9,555 bases of DNA, taken from contig CAMWQF010000092.1 of the NCBI GenBank assembly GCA_947176285.1, forward strand, positions 1-9,555. Direction: 5' to 3'. The notes beneath the pieces were generated by a model, which searched no databases, was not told the origin of the DNA, and saw only the letters and a program-made list of their open reading frames with translations. Numbering within the stretch: position 1 is the stretch's first letter; each line of letters opens with the position of its first letter. This document shows, in pieces, positions 6,788 through 9,555 of this stretch. The translations under genes were made by a program, and so were the position numbers. The stretch is from an uncultured Porphyromonadaceae bacterium. GTDB lineage: Bacteria; Bacteroidota; Bacteroidia; Bacteroidales; Muribaculaceae.

Positions 6788-8365
6788 ATGGCAGGAGGAG
6801 GAAATAACGTAGCAAGAATGTCGCCAAGGCAGAGGATGATAAATCTTATGTATATCGTCCTCACAGCCATGCTTGCACTCAATGTCTCGAGCGATGTGCT
6901 GAATGGCTTCAGTCAGGTTCAGGATTCTCTGCATCGCACCAACGACAATCTTTCTACGAAAAATAAAATACAATTCGACTATTTGGCAGAACTTTATGAA
7001 AAGAATCCTGCCAAAGCCGGGCCATGGTATGAGAAGGGAAATATTCTTCATGAACGAACCGGCAACCTATACGCCCTCATAGAAGAAGTAAAGACAGATA
7101 TAGCTGTAAAAGCAGACGGCAAGAATGGAGATTACCGTGATCTGAAGAATCTTGATGATCTTGAGGCTGCCTCAGCTGTGCTTCTGAATCCATCTTCAAA
7201 AAGAGGCGAAAAATTGCGTCAGGCAATCGATGAATATAGGGATTATGTTACCACTCTTGTTCCTGACTCAGTGAAGCGTGGTGTAATAAATGAAATGCTC
7301 TCTACTCAGTCTGAAGATGTGAAAGGCACAGTCGGAGAAGTAAAGTGGGAAGAGAAACTATTCGATAATATGCCCGCTATCGCCGCCGTCACAATGCTGA
7401 CTAAGTTGCAGAATGATGTCAGTCAAGCCGAAAGCGAGGCTCTCTCAAATCTTATCACTAACGTCGATATAGGAGATGTTCGTGTCAATGAACTCAGTGC
7501 ATATGTGCTTCCTAATTCCAATATGGTGATGCGTGGCGGTAAATATTCTGCTAAGATAGTCCTTGCTGCAATCGACACTACCATGCGGCCTGAAATATTC
7601 ATCAACGGCCAGAAACTTGGAAATCCGGATGGCTTGTATGAGTTTACTGCAGGGGCTACCGGCGCTCATGAATATTCCGGCTATCTTGAAGTTAAGAAAG
7701 GAGATGGTACTCTTGAAAAGCATGAATTCAAGTCACAATACAACGTCATAGAACCAATGGCGACGATCTCTCCTACGATGATGAATGTCCTCTATGCAGG
7801 TATCGACAATCCTATCTCAATCTCAGTGCCGGGTGTCCCGATGACTGCCCTTACTGCTACAATGACTAATGGCGCCTTGACGCGCAATGGAGATCATTGG
7901 ATAGCTCGCCCCACAAAAGTAGGTGAGAATGCTGTAATCAATGTGTCAGCATCTGTAGATGGTCACAGCCAGAATGTAGGAAGCATGACATTCCGCATTC
8001 GTCAGCTTCCCGATCCTACTGCTTACATAACGGTTAAAGATGCTCAAGGAAATCCTTCTGTCTACAAGGGTGGTCCTAAGCGTATAAGCAAGTCTGCCCT
8101 TATGGCGGCGGATGGTTTGTCAGCCTCTGTAGATGATGGTATTCTTGACGTGGCATACTCTGTCGTGTCGTTCTCTACTATATTTTTTGACTCAATGGGC
8201 AACGCTATCCCGGAAGTGAGTGATGGCTCAAAATTCTCAAGTAGGCAGAAGGAACAGTTCCGTCGCCTTAAGAATGGGCAGCAGTTCTTCATTTCAGATG
8301 TTAAGGCTAAAGGCCCTGATGGTATCACTCGATCCATATCACCTATGCAGGTGGTGCTCAACTAA
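6788..8365 (+). CDS. porM: PorM/GldM inner-membrane and periplasmic motor protein of the type IX secretion system
   Basis: A 525-residue protein with the typical GldM/PorM start: a short cytoplasmic N-terminus, then SPRQRMINLMYIVLTAML and one transmembrane helix (about 17-36), then LNVSSDVLNGF leading into a helical periplasmic domain. The remainder is periplasmic. A helical first domain (about 37-215) is followed by beta-rich domains, with the conserved VLYAGIDNPISISVPGVP (334-351) marking the third domain and a C-terminal domain ending in ISPMQVVLN. In solved structures PorM is a long dimer spanning the periplasm that carries motor movement from PorL to the PorK/PorN ring. The order and length match the family, and all expected parts are present with no truncation. 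The ATG at 6788 gives the family N-terminus MAGG; porN follows after 11 bases, so translation of the two is probably linked. Confidence 0.96.
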   Translation: MAGGGNNVARMSPRQRMINLMYIVLTAMLALNVSSDVLNGFSQVQDSLHRTNDNLSTKNKIQFDYLAELYEKNPAKAGPWYEKGNILHERTGNLYALIEEVKTDIAVKADGKNGDYRDLKNLDDLEAASAVLLNPSSKRGEKLRQAIDEYRDYVTTLVPDSVKRGVINEMLSTQSEDVKGTVGEVKWEEKLFDNMPAIAAVTMLTKLQNDVSQAESEALSNLITNVDIGDVRVNELSAYVLPNSNMVMRGGKYSAKIVLAAIDTTMRPEIFINGQKLGNPDGLYEFTAGATGAHEYSGYLEVKKGDGTLEKHEFKSQYNVIEPMATISPTMMNVLYAGIDNPISISVPGVPMTALTATMTNGALTRNGDHWIARPTKVGENAVINVSASVDGHSQNVGSMTFRIRQLPDPTAYITVKDAQGNPSVYKGGPKRISKSALMAADGLSASVDDGILDVAYSVVSFSTIFFDSMGNAIPEVSDGSKFSSRQKEQFRRLKNGQQFFISDVKAKGPDGITRSISPMQVVLN

Positions 8366-8376
8366 AACCGGAAATA

Positions 8377-9555
8377 ATGATGAAAATACTCAAAAGGATA
8401 TTCCCTATAGCTGCTTTAGCAGCGACAGTCCTTGCTTCAACGGCACAGGATAATACCGGTGTGGTTCGCCGTAGCGGAGGCTCTAAACGTGGACAAAAGC
8501 AAGAAGAGACCACCGGTCCGAAAATCACAGACAGAATGCAGGGATTTTTTGAGAGTCCTAAGACTCATGATGCCGATCTCGCATACATGCGCGAAATATA
8601 TCGCCAGCTCGACCTGATTAATGTTCCGGAGAATACACCCCTCTATTTCCCAGAAGATGTTGTTGATGGACAGCAAAATTTATTCCGTATAATATTTGGT
8701 CTTGTAGTAGATGGTAAAATTCCCGCTTATGAATATCTTGATGGCAGAGAACTCTTTACCGATCAATACAAGATAAAGGTTGATGAAATGCTTGATCGCT
8801 TTGAAATCATGTATCAGACTCAGGGTAGTGGAGATCGGGCTACCTATACCATAGAGGAAGCAGATGTCCCTGCTGGTCAGGCATTGAAATATTATATCAT
8901 TGAGAAATGGGAGTTTGATCGTAGAAGCAATAAGATGAAGACTTTTGTTGAGGCTATATGCCCTGTGTTGACTCGCTCAGGGGATTATGGTGGCGCGGCA
9001 AACTATCCTATGTTTTGGGTGAAGTTTGATCAACTTCGACCATATCTGGCGCAACAATATGTTTTCTTAAGCGATGACAACAATCTTCCTCAATATAGTC
9101 TTGATGACTATTTTAATCTTGGCATGTACAAAGGCGAGATTTATAAGACTAAGAATCTTCGCAATCTCTCCATGGCTCAGATGTATCCCGATGAAGATGA
9201 TTTGAAACGTGCTCAAGACAGCATTGACACTCGCCTGAGGGAATTTGGGAAAAATCTGTGGGTTCCGACTCGAGAAGAATACTTTGCAATGCGTGAGGCT
9301 GAAGAGTCCGGAAAATCAGAAGTTGCAAAATCAGATACAATTCCTGAGCGTGTGGTCGTAACTGCAGATGAAGATAATGCCAAACCGGTAACAAAGACTC
9401 GTTCTTCTGCGCGCTCCGGGCGTAAGAAACCTTCCGCATCGACTTCTTCTGCTAAAAAGCCATCTACTCCTAAAGCTTCAAAGCCTAAGTCCGTGTCTGG
9501 TTCTTCCTCTGCAAATTCCAGCGCTCAGAAATCAGTCAGACGCCGTAAACGTTAA
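8377..9555 (+). CDS. porN: PorN/GldN periplasmic ring protein of the type IX secretion system
   Basis: A 392-residue secreted protein; its TAA stop is the last codon of the window. Residues 1-23 form a signal peptide, with likely cleavage after STA leaving Gln24. The core (about 48-310) matches GldN/PorN: ADLAYMREIYRQLDL (66-80), TPLYFPED (87-94), NLFRIIFGLVVDGKIPAYEY (101-120), ICPVLTR (194-200) and NYPMFWVKFDQLRPYL (209-224). PorN binds PorK and both assemble into the periplasmic ring engaged by PorM. After residue 337 comes a 56-residue low-complexity tail of Ser, Lys, Arg, Pro and Ala ending in SVRRRKR. This makes the protein somewhat longer than the P. gingivalis PorN, about 360 residues as I recall it. 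Met2 is an equally possible start. A short Arg/Gly/Lys-rich segment (31-42) also follows the signal peptide. Confidence 0.95.
   Translation: MMKILKRIFPIAALAATVLASTAQDNTGVVRRSGGSKRGQKQEETTGPKITDRMQGFFESPKTHDADLAYMREIYRQLDLINVPENTPLYFPEDVVDGQQNLFRIIFGLVVDGKIPAYEYLDGRELFTDQYKIKVDEMLDRFEIMYQTQGSGDRATYTIEEADVPAGQALKYYIIEKWEFDRRSNKMKTFVEAICPVLTRSGDYGGAANYPMFWVKFDQLRPYLAQQYVFLSDDNNLPQYSLDDYFNLGMYKGEIYKTKNLRNLSMAQMYPDEDDLKRAQDSIDTRLREFGKNLWVPTREEYFAMREAEESGKSEVAKSDTIPERVVVTADEDNAKPVTKTRSSARSGRKKPSASTSSAKKPSTPKASKPKSVSGSSSANSSAQKSVRRRKR

Noticed and set aside
6620..7051. Open frame of 143 codons on the - strand across the porL-porM junction
   Set aside because: It overlaps the ends of two firmly identified genes. 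The hydrophobic, Cys-rich product is the antisense image of coding sequence, not a membrane protein I can support.

Overview
The window looks like a chromosomal segment of a member of Bacteroidetes, most likely a gut Bacteroidales (Muribaculaceae-like, though the exact family is a guess). The main reason is a complete set of type IX secretion system (T9SS) core genes, a machine confined to this phylum. In addition, the starts lack Shine-Dalgarno sequences and sit in A/T-rich leaders, and one leader carries a match to the Bacteroides -7 box TAnnTTTG. Every gene is intact except the first, which the window edge cuts, and there is no sign of mobile DNA, RNA genes or CRISPR.

Layout. (1) Bases 3-473, + strand: the C-terminal 156 residues of a tricorn-like S41 serine protease. 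(2) Bases 517-548: a hairpin between convergent genes, usable as a terminator from both sides. (3) Bases 567-2290, - strand: a two-gene operon, kdgK then kdgA, which phosphorylates 2-keto-3-deoxygluconate (KDG) and splits the product to pyruvate and glyceraldehyde-3-phosphate. This is the last stage of hexuronate (pectin, glucuronate) breakdown. (4) Bases 2291-2398: a divergent A/T-rich intergenic region with a -7 box and an overlapping inverted repeat in front of kdgK, and an A9T7 tract. (5) Bases 2399-9555, + strand: six closely packed genes, porT-porP-porK-porL-porM-porN, with junctions from an 8-base overlap to a 54-base gap.

How the genes work together. PorL and PorM form the inner-membrane motor that uses the proton gradient. 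PorM crosses the periplasm to the ring made of the lipoprotein PorK and its partner PorN under the outer membrane. PorP and PorT are outer-membrane beta-barrel components. Together they drive export of cargo proteins with a T9SS C-terminal domain through the Sov/SprA translocon, which is encoded elsewhere. No cargo protein is visible here.

The T9SS itself is known. The points most worth a second look are the glycine/histidine-rich linker in PorL, the strongly basic low-complexity tail of PorN, porT placed directly in front of porP with overlapping reading frames, and the lost formylglycine-enzyme cysteines in PorK.
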